Source: Steroidobacter agaridevorans
GTDB taxonomy: Bacteria; Pseudomonadota; Gammaproteobacteria; Steroidobacterales; Steroidobacteraceae
Direction: 5' to 3'
DNA length: 64,000 nt
Assembly: GCF_009932555.1 (NCBI RefSeq)
Contig: NZ_BLJO01000012.1
Location: 1-64,000 of the forward strand
The notes under the pieces are model-generated. The model did no database searches. It was not told where the DNA came from and was given only the letters and a program-made list of their open reading frames with translations. Shown one piece after another: positions 18,007 through 26,506 of the stretch. Each line of letters begins with the position of its first letter. The first letter of the stretch is position 1. The position numbers and the translations under genes are program-made.

Positions 18007-18285
18007 TCAGACTTCGTAGTCCAACACCCACCGATCCTGTATCAAACCGCCCACCGCCTGCTTCACCGGCACGTGCACGGGATGATCGGAATACGCATTC
18101 AGCGCGGCCCGATCCGAGAATTCGGTGTAAAGACCCAGATCGACCGGCGAGCTCTCCGCGAAATTGACGCCCACTTCCAGGCTGAGCAGGCCGGGAATCT
18201 TGCCGCGCATGCTCTCGAGTTCCTGCTTCACTCGCGCCACATCGGCTTTATTCTTGAGGCGCCACAGGACGATGTGTTTGATCAT
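18007..18285 (-). CDS. Dabb-family (stress-responsive alpha/beta barrel) protein
   Basis: A 92-residue protein that starts MIKHIVLWRLK and contains FSDRAALNAYSDHPVHVPV, the conserved HP-H pattern of the Dabb fold. These dimeric ferredoxin-like proteins are found in stress-induced plant proteins and bacterial enzymes; most bacterial members have no assigned activity. It lies 36 bases downstream of the MFS permease on the same strand and may be the third gene of an FtrA-regulator/MFS/Dabb transcript. Confidence 0.88.
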   Translation of the reverse strand: MIKHIVLWRLKNKADVARVKQELESMRGKIPGLLSLEVGVNFAESSPVDLGLYTEFSDRAALNAYSDHPVHVPVKQAVGGLIQDRWVLDYEV

Positions 18286-18321
18286 TGTTGGTTTCCACGG
18301 ATCGAATCGAGGTTCGCGATA

Positions 18322-19491
18322 TTACATCGCGGTGGCAAGTTGAGTACGGCGTAGCGCGAGATACGCCGTGAGCAGCACCGACCAGCCCGCAGTCAGCACA
18401 ATGGGAATCAGCTCCAAACCCCACTGCTGAGCGATCAAACCGCACAACGCGGGCAATGCAGCCAGGCCCACCGCGCCCATGGAGACCTGCAGGCCGACGG
18501 TGTTTGCCGTATGCCGCGGACCGACGCGTCCGGGCGTGGTTGCAATCAAGGAAGGGAAGATCGGGCCGGCGGCAAATCCCATCAATGCGATCGCAGCGGT
18601 GTCGACGATGGGATGCAGATTGAACAGCAGCGTCACGACGCCGACGAGCGCAGCGATCATGCAGAGCTTGATGATGGACTCCGGGTTGGCATTCGCCGGC
18701 AGGAACGCATACCCGAGCCGGCTCGCGAACAAGCCGCCCCAATAAAGTGTCACGGCCGTGCCGGCCGAGGCGGTGGCGATACCACGAGCTTCATACAGCA
18801 ACGAGAACACCCACGCGCCCGCAGCGGCTTCGCAGCCCGTGTAAACCAGGAACACCAGCAACGACAGCTGCACCTTGCCGAGCTGCAATGTTTCCAACAG
18901 TTTGGCCGGACGCTGATGCTCTTCGTGCGACACGACCGGTGGCGGCCATTGGCGACGCGACAGGATGAAGGCCACGGCGAGCACGATCTCGACGACCACG
19001 ATGATGCGATAACCCAGCTGCCAGGGACGTCCCGTCGTCAGCACCGTCGTCATCAACGCCGGTCCGGCAGCGGCGCCCACTCCATAGAAGGCATGCAGTA
19101 CGTTGACGAGCCGCGCCGAATAGCGAGTTGCGGCGTGAGTGTTGATCGCCGCATCGATCGCGCCGCCGCCGAAGCCCGCCAACAAGCCCAGTGAGACCAT
19201 GACGATCCACGTCGGCGCGATGGTGTAGCCGAACAGGGCGATCGCCGTCAGCGCGCACGAGAATGCGAGCAGTTCGCCAATGCCCATCCGGCTGAGGATG
19301 ACGCCGGTGCTCGTGCTCGCTATCACCGAGCCCACGGTCAAGGTGATGAACAACGGACCGAGCGCATCTTGATGCAATCCGAAGTGCGTGCGCAGGGCGG
19401 GCCACGCGACGCCGATGACCGCATCGGGCAAGCCCAGCGCGATGAATCCGACGAAGCTCAGGATGAGCAGCAGCTTGCTCGGTCGTGACAT
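18322..19491 (-). CDS. MFS transporter, unknown substrate
   Basis: A 389-residue permease with about 12 helices. The start LLLILSFVGFIALGLPDAVIGVAWPALRTHFG and the GLLAGFGGGAIDAAINTHAA segment resemble the FucP-like/YfkF branch of the major facilitator superfamily (the GxxDxxxG motif is visible). It starts 12 bases after the stop of the FtrA-like regulator, so the two are very probably cotranscribed and the permease may be that regulator's target. The substrate is not readable. Confidence 0.88.
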   Translation of the reverse strand: MSRPSKLLLILSFVGFIALGLPDAVIGVAWPALRTHFGLHQDALGPLFITLTVGSVIASTSTGVILSRMGIGELLAFSCALTAIALFGYTIAPTWIVMVSLGLLAGFGGGAIDAAINTHAATRYSARLVNVLHAFYGVGAAAGPALMTTVLTTGRPWQLGYRIIVVVEIVLAVAFILSRRQWPPPVVSHEEHQRPAKLLETLQLGKVQLSLLVFLVYTGCEAAAGAWVFSLLYEARGIATASAGTAVTLYWGGLFASRLGYAFLPANANPESIIKLCMIAALVGVVTLLFNLHPIVDTAAIALMGFAAGPIFPSLIATTPGRVGPRHTANTVGLQVSMGAVGLAALPALCGLIAQQWGLELIPIVLTAGWSVLLTAYLALRRTQLATAM

Positions 19492-19502
19492 GAAGCGACC
19501 GG

Positions 19503-20486
19503 TCAGTTGCTGGCGAACTGGCGGCGGTACATCGCCGGACTGGTGCCGGCGACGCGACGGAAATGGCGCCGGAATGTTTCTTGCGACTTGAAACCCACGG
19601 CTTCAGCCACCCGAGGCAACGAATGACGCCCGGCTTGCAGCATGTCCTTGGCCAGCGCGACGCGCTCCCGAATCAACCATTCATACGGTCCAAAGCCGAC
19701 TGTTTCCTGAAACTGTCGTTGCAGCGTGCGGGGGCTCATGGAAGCGCGACGTGCCAGCGTTCGCAGCGTGTGGACCTGTGACGGATGCGCGCGCACCCAA
19801 TCGATGAGTTTGGAAAGGCGGTTGCGATCGTCTTGCGGCATGGGGCGCGGCAGATACTGGGCTTGTCCGCCTTCACGATGCGGCGGAATGACCAGGCGCT
19901 GGGCGACCTGGTTCGCGATGCTGGCGCCATAGTCCCGTCGCACCAGATGCAACAGCATGTCCAATCCCGCAGCGGAGCCGGCCGAGGTCAACACCTGTCC
20001 CGAATCGATATAGAGCGAGTTGGGTTCCACGGTCACGCCCGGGTAACGTTTGCTCAAGCGCTCGGCATAGCGCCAATGTGTTGTGACAGACCGGCCCTCG
20101 AGCACGCCAGCCGCGGCCAGCACGAACACGCCCGAACAGATCGTGCAAAGACGTGCGCCTCGCTCATACGCGGCGCGAATCCGGCGCAGTAACGCAGGCG
20201 GAGGCAGTTCGTCCGCATTCCGCCACCCTGGAATGACGATGGTGTCCGCCTCGTCCAGCAGCGCCAGCGAGTTCGGCACCTTGACCTCGATACCGCCTGC
20301 CGCACGCAACGGGCCGCGCTCGGCGGAGCAGACGGCGAAGTCGTACCACTCCACCCCCAGCTCCGGCCGTTCCAGGGCGAACAGCTCGACGACACAACCG
20401 AACTCGAAGGTGCACAGCCCGTCATAGGCGAGGGCGACCACTCGATGGCGGCGGGGTCGACGGCTGGGGCGGGCTGGTTTGCTCAT
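19503..20486 (-). CDS. ftrA: GlxA/FtrA-type transcriptional regulator (DJ-1/PfpI plus AraC)
   Basis: A 327-residue regulator. The N-terminal DJ-1/PfpI-like domain (about 15-190) has the nucleophile-elbow Cys in LCTICSGVFVLAAAGVL and binds an unknown ligand. The C-terminal AraC HTH pair (about 225-322) includes LARRASMSPRTLQRQFQETVG and VAEAVGFKSQETFRRHFRRVAGTSPAMYRRQF. It is divergent from a rhodanese gene, a pairing known for the regulators named FtrA, hence the symbol. It likely controls both the rhodanese unit and the downstream permease. Confidence 0.85.
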   Translation of the reverse strand: MSKPARPSRRPRRHRVVALAYDGLCTFEFGCVVELFALERPELGVEWYDFAVCSAERGPLRAAGGIEVKVPNSLALLDEADTIVIPGWRNADELPPPALLRRIRAAYERGARLCTICSGVFVLAAAGVLEGRSVTTHWRYAERLSKRYPGVTVEPNSLYIDSGQVLTSAGSAAGLDMLLHLVRRDYGASIANQVAQRLVIPPHREGGQAQYLPRPMPQDDRNRLSKLIDWVRAHPSQVHTLRTLARRASMSPRTLQRQFQETVGFGPYEWLIRERVALAKDMLQAGRHSLPRVAEAVGFKSQETFRRHFRRVAGTSPAMYRRQFASN

Positions 20487-20578
20487 GGCGCGATGTTACC
20501 GATCTATGGCGTCAGCGCCAGTGGGTGGCAGGGCGCGTTTTGCTCAGAATGCTCACACCTTCCAAGCCGGAGACGCTT

Positions 20579-20980
20579 ATGACAACCGCAGTGACCGCCG
20601 TCACCCCCGCTGCCAGTGACCGAGCACTGAAGCATTTCGAGACGGCGTTCGAGTTCGAAACCGATTGCTGGGACGTGCACGACGCCCTGTCCGGCGGCAA
20701 GCAGGATTTCGTGCTGCTCGACGTGCGCAGCCACGCGCTCTACGAACAGGGCCATGTGCCGGGCGCGGTCAGCCTGCCGCACGGAAAGATTGTCGAAGGC
20801 ATGATGAAGGACTATCCGGCCAACACGGTGTTCGTCGTATATTGCGCGGGACCTCACTGCAATGGCGCGCACCGTGGCGCGATCCGACTGGCGCGACTCG
20901 GCCGCCCGGTGAAGTTGATGATCGGTGGCGTCACCGGCTGGCTGGATGAAGGGTTCACTTTGGAGACAGGCAGGAAATGA
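20579..20980 (+). CDS. Rhodanese-domain sulfurtransferase
   Basis: A 133-residue single rhodanese domain. The start at 20579 follows GGAGACGC closely and avoids an N-terminal tail. Key features: FVLLDVRSHALYEQGHVPGAVSLPH (CH2A-like region) and the active loop VVYCAGPHCNGAHRGA with the persulfide-forming Cys. Enzymes of this type move sulfane sulfur, for example in cyanide or thiosulfate handling; the in vivo acceptor is unknown. Divergent from ftrA and overlapping the next gene by ATGA. Confidence 0.93.
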   Translation: MTTAVTAVTPAASDRALKHFETAFEFETDCWDVHDALSGGKQDFVLLDVRSHALYEQGHVPGAVSLPHGKIVEGMMKDYPANTVFVVYCAGPHCNGAHRGAIRLARLGRPVKLMIGGVTGWLDEGFTLETGRK

Positions 20981-21438
20981 TTCGTCGGGCCCAGGCTTCG
21001 GACGCGCCGCAGTTGTTGTCTCTCATGCAAGGGCTGGCGCGTTTCGAGGGCTATGACGACCGGTTCGCGGTGACGGCCGACGTGCTGATCGAGCGCGGCT
21101 TCTCACCGCACCGTCCGCCGGAGTTCACGGCCTGGGTCGCCGAGCTCGATGCGGCGCTGGTTGGCTACGCGCTGATCTATGTGATTCCGTACACATTCGA
21201 TTTGCGGCCGACCGTGGTGTTGAAAGAGCTGTTCATCGACCAGGCGGCGCGCGGGCGAAATTTCGGTCACGGCCTGATGACTGCGGTGATCGAGCATGCG
21301 CGCTCGCTGAACGCGAGGCTGATCCGATGGCAGGTGCTGCCCGACAACGAGCCGGCGAAGCGCTTCTATCGCCAGCACGGCGCTGCAATGGATGCCGACT
21401 GGGAGAACTGGTTCATCGATCTGTCGACGCTGGGGTAG
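20977..21438 (+). CDS. GNAT-family N-acetyltransferase
   Basis: A 153-residue protein with the GNAT core: an N-terminal IRRAQASDAPQLLSLMQGL, the acetyl-CoA loop LFIDQAARGRNFGHGLMTAVIEHAR (R/Q-x-x-G-x-A/G variant) and a C-terminal NEPAKRFYRQHGA strand. It overlaps the rhodanese stop by ATGA, so it is translated with it. The acceptor (small amine or protein) is unknown; linkage to a sulfurtransferase and FtrA hints at a detoxification unit. Confidence 0.9.
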   Translation: MIRRAQASDAPQLLSLMQGLARFEGYDDRFAVTADVLIERGFSPHRPPEFTAWVAELDAALVGYALIYVIPYTFDLRPTVVLKELFIDQAARGRNFGHGLMTAVIEHARSLNARLIRWQVLPDNEPAKRFYRQHGAAMDADWENWFIDLSTLG

Positions 21439-21480
21439 AGGGCGCTGGCGAAAGCGCCCGCAGGCTCCTACTCTTGCGGT

Positions 21481-21900
21481 ATGCAAAACATCAGCATCCG
21501 CGCGGTCATTCTTGCAACTCTTGCCGTCCTGGGCATCGACATCTTTTCCGGCATGTTGCTGACGCAGATGTTCGGCGGCCCGGGGTGGGGAACGGAGCTG
21601 TCGAGGGAGGAGATCCGGCGCGCCTACCAGGTGTTGATGCAGGATGTCCGCTATCTGGCCTTGGGTCTGCTCCTCGGGACTGCCTCCACGGTGCTGGGCG
21701 GCTATCTGGCCGCTCGTCTTGCGCGCAGCATGCCGTATTACAACGCGCTCGCATTTGGCGTGCTCGGCATCCTGATCAGCATGATCGGTGCGGGCGATCT
21801 GCCCACCTGGGTCAAGATCGTCGGGCTGGGATTGAGCCTGCCGGCCGCCGTGCTCGGCGGTCACATTGCGAAGCTGCGGGCTGGCAAGCCCGCCTCATGA
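21481..21900 (+). CDS. Small inner-membrane protein, unknown function
   Basis: A 139-residue protein with four probable membrane helices (about residues 5-25, 57-80, 87-108, 112-130), rich in Gly and Leu. No motif of a known transporter or enzyme is seen. It begins 42 bases after the GNAT gene and ends overlapping the convergent VOC gene by six bases. It could be the third gene of the rhodanese transcript. Confidence 0.6.
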   Translation: MQNISIRAVILATLAVLGIDIFSGMLLTQMFGGPGWGTELSREEIRRAYQVLMQDVRYLALGLLLGTASTVLGGYLAARLARSMPYYNALAFGVLGILISMIGAGDLPTWVKIVGLGLSLPAAVLGGHIAKLRAGKPAS

Positions 21901-22278
21901 ACCGCTGCCGTACGGGCGCGTGATGATTTCCAGGTAGTGGCCGTTCGGATCGTTCCAATACACGCCTCGGCCGCCGTCGTGATGGTTGATCTCGGACGGG
22001 CGCGAGTGCATCGGATCCGCCCAATACTCCAGCTTGTGCCGCTGGATGCGCCCGAAGATCGCATCGAATTCGTTCTCGCTCACCAGAAACGCATAGTGCT
22101 CGATGATGAAAGACTCGTCGGTCTGCAGGTAGTCGAGCGTCACGCCATTGTCGAGCTGCACGGTCCAGAACGGCCCGAACCGCGCCGGCTCGCCCAGCCC
22201 GAGCATGTCCGTGAGAAACTGCGCCGAAGCCTTCGCATCCTTCGCGTGCACGATGGTGTGGTTGAGCTGAATGGCCAT
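21895..22278 (-). CDS. VOC-family protein (ring-cleavage dioxygenase/glyoxalase fold)
   Basis: A 127-residue protein. The start at 22278 (GAGGGAAGCTC before the ATG) gives the normal first strand IQLNHTIVHAKDAKASAQFL. The end RGVYWNDPNGHYLEIITRPYG has the second metal ligand Glu and the usual DPNGHxLE motif; His7 fits the first ligand. Substrate unknown. It is divergent from the DUF4242 gene; the spacer contains a direct repeat. Confidence 0.88.
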   Translation of the reverse strand: MAIQLNHTIVHAKDAKASAQFLTDMLGLGEPARFGPFWTVQLDNGVTLDYLQTDESFIIEHYAFLVSENEFDAIFGRIQRHKLEYWADPMHSRPSEINHHDGGRGVYWNDPNGHYLEIITRPYGSGS

Positions 22279-22334
22279 GAGCTTCCCTCCGCGCGGCCGG
22301 TCGATGTTTCTTCGCTGCCGCAAGCATAACCCCG

Positions 22335-22364
22335 GCTTCCAATAAAGTAAGGGCGCTTCCAATA
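22335..22364. promoter_or_regulatory. Direct repeat GCTTCCAATA, 20-base period, in a divergent spacer
   Basis: Two identical 10-mers, GCTTCCAATA, start at 22335 and 22355, about two helical turns apart, in the AT-richer centre of the spacer between the VOC gene (minus) and the DUF4242 gene (plus). This spacing puts both sites on one DNA face, as for a dimeric activator or repressor. The protein that binds is unknown. Confidence 0.4.
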
Positions 22365-22442
22365 TAGGCAATCCCGCCGTATCGGCCTTAGGCGGCAGAT
22401 TCGTAACTTGGTGGGGCGTTGCAACTCCTTCAGGAGAAGATC

Positions 22443-22715
22443 ATGCCTCGTTATCTGATCGAACGTACTTTTCCCGAGGGCCTGGGCCTGCCGACGAATG
22501 CGGAAGGCGCCAAGGCGGCCTCCAATGTCATCGCAACCAACGCCCAGGAAGGCGTGACCTGGGTGCATTCCTATGTGACCCCGGATCGCAAGAAGACCTA
22601 CTGCATTTACGACGGGCCCTCGCCCGAAGCCATCCGGTCGGTGGCCGGGCGCAATGGCTTGCCGATCGATCGCATTTCCGAAGTCCGGGTGCTCGATCCT
22701 TATTTCCTGTACTGA
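22443..22715 (+). CDS. DUF4242 (SCO4226-like nickel-binding fold) protein
   Basis: A 90-residue protein. The ATG at 22443 after AGGAGAAG gives MPRYLIERTFPEGLGLP, typical of DUF4242. Further family features are EGVTWVHSYVTPDRKKTYCIYDGPSPEAIR and the closing ISEVRVLDPYFLY. One Streptomyces member (SCO4226) binds nickel as a ferredoxin-like dimer; whether this one does is inference. It is followed by a GC-rich hairpin and the large LuxR-family gene. Confidence 0.85.
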   Translation: MPRYLIERTFPEGLGLPTNAEGAKAASNVIATNAQEGVTWVHSYVTPDRKKTYCIYDGPSPEAIRSVAGRNGLPIDRISEVRVLDPYFLY

Positions 22716-22716
22716 G

Positions 22717-22738
22717 CCGGGCCCGAGCTCGCGCCCGG
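22717..22738 (+). terminator. Weak GC-rich hairpin after the DUF4242 gene
   Basis: CCGGGC and GCCCGG form a 6-bp stem around a 10-base loop directly after the stop. No T run follows. Confidence 0.25.
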
Positions 22739-22781
22739 GCGCCACAGCCGCGCTATGATTCCCTGACGTTGTCGGATCGAC

Positions 22782-25397
22782 GTGGGCATGGCGGGCCCGG
22801 GCATGAAGCTGCTGGAGCGCGATGAGCTGCTGACCTCGTTACAGGTGCTGCTGCGCAATGCCGCTGCGGGCCAGGGCAGCTTGTTGTTTCTCGAAGGCGA
22901 GGCGGGCATCGGCAAGACTTCGCTGTTGCGAGCTTTCGCCAGCTCACAGCAGGCGCCGGTGTACTGGGGCGCTTGCGATGCTCTGCACACGCCGCGGCCG
23001 CTCGGTCCATTGTTCGATATCGCCGCTCAGGTCGAAGGTGAGCTGCAGGCTGCCCTCGATGGCAATGTCGAGCGCCTGCGCGTGTTCAGTATTTTTCTTG
23101 CCGAAATCGCCCGGCCGCCCGCATTGATCGTGCTGGAGGATTTGCATTGGGCGGACGAGGCAACGCTCGATTTTCTTCGCTATGTGGGCCGGCGCATCGG
23201 TCGTACGCATTCGCTGCTGGTCGCGAGTTTTCGTAGCGACGAAGTCGGACCGTCGCATGCGCTGCGCCTGGTGCTCGGCGATCTGGCCACCAGCGGTGCG
23301 AAGCGGTTGTCGCCACAGCCGCTGTCAGTGGCCGCGATTCAAGAACTGATCGGCGAGCGCGATATCGACGCCGCCGAGTTGCAAACAAAGACCGGCGGCA
23401 ATCCATTCTTCGTTACTGAAGTCGTCGCTGCAGGTGGAGCGGGAATGCCGGCGACCGTGAGAGACGCGGTGCTGGCGCGCGCTGGCCGGCTGCGCCCATC
23501 GGCTCGTGCAATTCTCGACGCTGCAGCGGTTGCCGGCCCGCGCATCGAACCTTGGTTGTTACAAGAGCTGACCGCGGCGGAGAGCGGCTGGATCGATGAG
23601 TGTCTCGCAACCGGCGTGCTGTGCGCACAGAGCGGCGTGTTCACATTTCGTCACGAGCTGGCGCGTGAGGCCATCCTCGATGCATTGACTCCGACGAGAG
23701 CCATGAGCCTGCATCGCATGGTGTTACAGGCATTGCAATCGCATTCGTCGGCCGATCTTGCCCGACTCGCGCATCATGCTGAAGGTGCGGCACTCGAAGA
23801 AGCTGTGTTGGAGTTGGCGCCCGCGGCGGCTCGAGAAGCAGCAGCGAAGGGCGCGCACCGTCAAGCAGCTCAGCAATTTGCACGAGCACTGAAGTTTGCA
23901 ACGACACCGACGCCTCGGCGCGCAGCCTTGCTCGATGATTATGCGTCCGAGTGTCAGCTCAGCGGCATGGTGAGCGACGCCATCGAGGCGCGCCGCGACG
24001 CTGTAAAGCTATGGCAAGACCTCGGTGAACGAAGCAGGCGGGCGATCTCGCTCGCGCGGCTCGCTCACGCGTTGGTCGTCTCGGGAAAGAACGCTGAGAG
24101 TGAGGTGACGATGCGGGAGGCGGCATCACTGGTCGCCGACGATCTATCGGGAGCCGCAGCAGTTGTCGTGCGTCGCTGGGCCGCGCATCTAAGAATGCTG
24201 GATCGCGACGTCGAGGAAGCAATCAACGAAGGGCAGCACGCCAAGGCGGTCGCGGCAGAGCTTGGCGATCGAGAGTCTATCGTTCACTGCCTCAATACCA
24301 TTGGATCCTCGCTGATCATTGCCGGCCGCGTCGCAGAGGGCTGCGAACATTTGGAGCGCAGCCGCGCGCTGGCGGAAGAACTCCCGGCGGATTCGTGGAT
24401 TGCGAACGCCTTCGTCAATCTGGGCTCGGCGTGCGGCGAGGTGTATCGATTCGATCTCGCGGACAACTATCTTCGGCAAGGCATCGAGTTCTGCAGCGAG
24501 CGCGACATCGACTTCGCACGGCTATATCAGTTGTCCTGGCAGGCGTTGGTGTGGATGTATCGGGGGCGCTATACGGAGGCGTCCGGGACTGCGCATGTCG
24601 TGCTTGCTGATCGGCGCTCGCCGGTGATCGCTCGCATCACGGCGTTGATTGCGCTTGGACGCGTGCGGGCTCGCCGTGGCGATCCGGGGGTATGGGAGGC
24701 TTTGCATGAAGCGCAGGAGCTGGCCGGCAACACCGGAACATTACAACGAGTGGCATTGATGCACGCTGCGCGAGCTGAGGCGGCGTGGTTCGAAGGAAGA
24801 ACGGCCGAAACGGCGAGCGAGGCGTCGGCTGGTGTCGAGCTGGCGGTTCGCAAGCGTCATCCCTGGTTTGCGTCGGAATTGTTGTTCTGGTGTTGGCAAG
24901 GCGACGGCTCACTGCCGGGCGGCATGCCGGACTTCTGTGCTCGGCAACCGTTCGCGATGGAGATCTCCGGTCGCTGGCAGGAAGCGGCGGCGACGTGGAG
25001 CGCTTTGAAATGTCCGTTCGAGGCGGCGCGCGCGATGATGGAAGGCGACGAAGCGGCACAGCGCCAGGCCCTCACCGTGTTTGAAGCGTTCGGTGCGCGC
25101 CCGATGATCGAACGGATGCGTTACAAGCTGCGCTCGGCGGGCGTTCGCGGACTGCAGCGAGGCCCGAGAGAGAGCACGCAGAACAATCTGGCGGGGCTCA
25201 CGACCAAGGAAGTGGAAGTGCTCGGCCTGCTTTCACAGGGGCTGCGGAACAAGGAGATCGGCCAGCGGCTGCATCGCTCGGCGCGCACCGTCGATCATCA
25301 CCTGGCTGCAATATTCACGAAGCTCGATGTCTCGACGCGAGCCGAAGCGGTCAGCGCAGCGTACCGCCTCGGCATTATTGCGGCGAAGGCTCCATAG
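22782..25397 (+). CDS. Large ATP-binding LuxR-family regulator (LAL/MalT-like)
   Basis: An 871-residue signal-transduction ATPase. Walker A is GEAGIGKTSLLRAF (about residues 39-52); Walker B is ALIVLEDLHWADEATLDFLRYVG. The middle (about 300-770) is Ala/Leu helical repeat of the TPR type. The C-terminal LuxR HTH (about 805-870) is LTTKEVEVLGLLSQGLRNKE then RLHRSARTVDHHLAAIFTKLDV. A GTG start at 22782 is used here; ATGs at 22788 and 22803 are alternatives and the ribosome site is weak. The inducer is unknown. No target is adjacent except possibly the DUF4242 gene. Confidence 0.92.
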   Translation: MGMAGPGMKLLERDELLTSLQVLLRNAAAGQGSLLFLEGEAGIGKTSLLRAFASSQQAPVYWGACDALHTPRPLGPLFDIAAQVEGELQAALDGNVERLRVFSIFLAEIARPPALIVLEDLHWADEATLDFLRYVGRRIGRTHSLLVASFRSDEVGPSHALRLVLGDLATSGAKRLSPQPLSVAAIQELIGERDIDAAELQTKTGGNPFFVTEVVAAGGAGMPATVRDAVLARAGRLRPSARAILDAAAVAGPRIEPWLLQELTAAESGWIDECLATGVLCAQSGVFTFRHELAREAILDALTPTRAMSLHRMVLQALQSHSSADLARLAHHAEGAALEEAVLELAPAAAREAAAKGAHRQAAQQFARALKFATTPTPRRAALLDDYASECQLSGMVSDAIEARRDAVKLWQDLGERSRRAISLARLAHALVVSGKNAESEVTMREAASLVADDLSGAAAVVVRRWAAHLRMLDRDVEEAINEGQHAKAVAAELGDRESIVHCLNTIGSSLIIAGRVAEGCEHLERSRALAEELPADSWIANAFVNLGSACGEVYRFDLADNYLRQGIEFCSERDIDFARLYQLSWQALVWMYRGRYTEASGTAHVVLADRRSPVIARITALIALGRVRARRGDPGVWEALHEAQELAGNTGTLQRVALMHAARAEAAWFEGRTAETASEASAGVELAVRKRHPWFASELLFWCWQGDGSLPGGMPDFCARQPFAMEISGRWQEAAATWSALKCPFEAARAMMEGDEAAQRQALTVFEAFGARPMIERMRYKLRSAGVRGLQRGPRESTQNNLAGLTTKEVEVLGLLSQGLRNKEIGQRLHRSARTVDHHLAAIFTKLDVSTRAEAVSAAYRLGIIAAKAP

Positions 25398-25436
25398 CGA
25401 GGCGTCAGCTCGCAACGCCCGGCTCCGGCGGCCATG

Positions 25437-25913
25437 CTACTGCTGCGGTTTCTCTGGCTGCGTCGTTGTCACACCTGCCGGCAAATCATCGCGTGTCGTA
25501 TCGCGACGTTCGCACTCCGATTTCTCGAGGCCACGCAGTTTGGAGCAGTCGGGTTTGCCCGTCGTACCTACGCCGCGCATCGCCGGCGGAACGGGTCGCT
25601 GGTCGTTCGCAGGGTTGAGCCTGTTGTCATCTCGCTCTCTCGTCCGCCGCGAGTCCGGAGGCCGCACGGTCTCCTGTGTCGTGGCCGGCGGGTTCGGTCT
25701 CGTCTGCTCAGTCCTGTTCGGCTGCGTCGGTTGCGCCGGCGTTGGCGAGGTTTGCGGCGATGGCATGGGTGTCGCGGGCGGAGGCGATGTCGTCGGCTGA
25801 CGAACCGGTGTCTGCGAGCGCGCCGGTGCTGCCGGGTTGCCAGTGTGCTGAGCGCCAGCGGCCGTAAACCCTGCGACAGCGACGGCGGCCACTATGTAAA
25901 TCGATGTGCGCAT
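25437..25913 (-). CDS. Secreted Pro/Thr-rich protein, unknown function
   Basis: A 158-residue protein with a signal peptide (about 1-21, ending in AGAQH). Residues about 25-120 are low-complexity Pro, Thr, Gln, Arg and Asn, so extended and disordered. A short Cys pair lies in KPDCSKLRGLEKSECERRD near residues 122-138, possibly a disulfide loop. Proteins with this SxCxxLxGxxxxxCxRR ending are common small periplasmic proteins of unknown function in Proteobacteria. Convergent with the LuxR-family gene. Confidence 0.65.
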   Translation of the reverse strand: MRTSIYIVAAVAVAGFTAAGAQHTGNPAAPARSQTPVRQPTTSPPPATPMPSPQTSPTPAQPTQPNRTEQTRPNPPATTQETVRPPDSRRTRERDDNRLNPANDQRPVPPAMRGVGTTGKPDCSKLRGLEKSECERRDTTRDDLPAGVTTTQPEKPQQ

Positions 25914-26073
25914 TGGACTTTCTCCTCAGCCTCGATGCAGGAGTAACGGGCCGGCCAGGGCGCGGTTCCAAGCGGTCCAGCCCGGCCGTCTGTGCCACTT
26001 TTTTTGCGCCGATCTGCATCTGTTATGCAGCACAGAGCGTCCCTACGATGCGTCCGTACCCAGGAGAAAAGCG

Positions 26074-26295
26074 ATGCGGATTGCCAAACCCCTGCTGCTA
26101 GTGACGACGCCCATCGGCGTTGTTGGCGCGATCTACGAGGCGTACCGACAGGCCGGTGGCCTGGTGATTCTGATGGTGGCGCTGATGGGGTTGATCGCCG
26201 TCGCCTTCGGCTCGCTGGTCTACACCATCCGTCGCGAGGCGGCGGAAGAGAAGCAGCGCACAGCGGCTAAAGTCAACGCAGCGGAGCCATCATGA
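26074..26295 (+). CDS. Small membrane protein, unknown function
   Basis: A 73-residue protein. AGGAGAAAAGCG precedes the ATG at 26074, a strong ribosome site that rules out longer in-frame starts. Two hydrophobic segments (about 5-22 and 27-48) are followed by a charged tail RREAAEEKQRTAAK, likely cytoplasmic. It overlaps the DUF2909 gene by ATGA, so the two are coupled and may form one membrane complex. No family recognised. Confidence 0.65.
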   Translation: MRIAKPLLLVTTPIGVVGAIYEAYRQAGGLVILMVALMGLIAVAFGSLVYTIRREAAEEKQRTAAKVNAAEPS

Positions 26296-26483
26296 AAGAG
26301 CTCATCGTCCTGACGATCATCTGCATCGTCATCAGTCTCGGGCACGCCATGTTCAGCATGGTGTCCGGTCCCACCGATTCCAAGGCCATGGTGAAGGCGC
26401 TGACCGTGCGTGTGGCGCTGTCGGTGGCGTTGTTTGCCTTCCTGATGATTGGCTGGTACATGGGTGCGCTGAAGCCTCACTAA
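26292..26483 (+). CDS. DUF2909 twin-transmembrane protein
   Basis: A 63-residue protein with two helices (about 3-24 and 39-58). LGHAMFSMVSGPTDSKAMVKALTVRVALSVALFAFLMIGWYMG matches the pattern of the DUF2909 family, small inner-membrane proteins often encoded near cytochrome oxidase assembly genes. No oxidase gene is present here. Translationally coupled to the 73-residue membrane protein before it. Confidence 0.8.
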   Translation: MKELIVLTIICIVISLGHAMFSMVSGPTDSKAMVKALTVRVALSVALFAFLMIGWYMGALKPH

Positions 26484-26506
26484 CGCTTATCGATAAACTT
26501 GGGCGC

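Noticed and set aside
20507-20520. TGGCG-TCAG-CGCCA dyad between ftrA and the rhodanese gene as an FtrA operator
   Set aside because: Arms of only 5 bp in GC-rich DNA are too likely by chance, and AraC-type proteins usually bind direct repeats.
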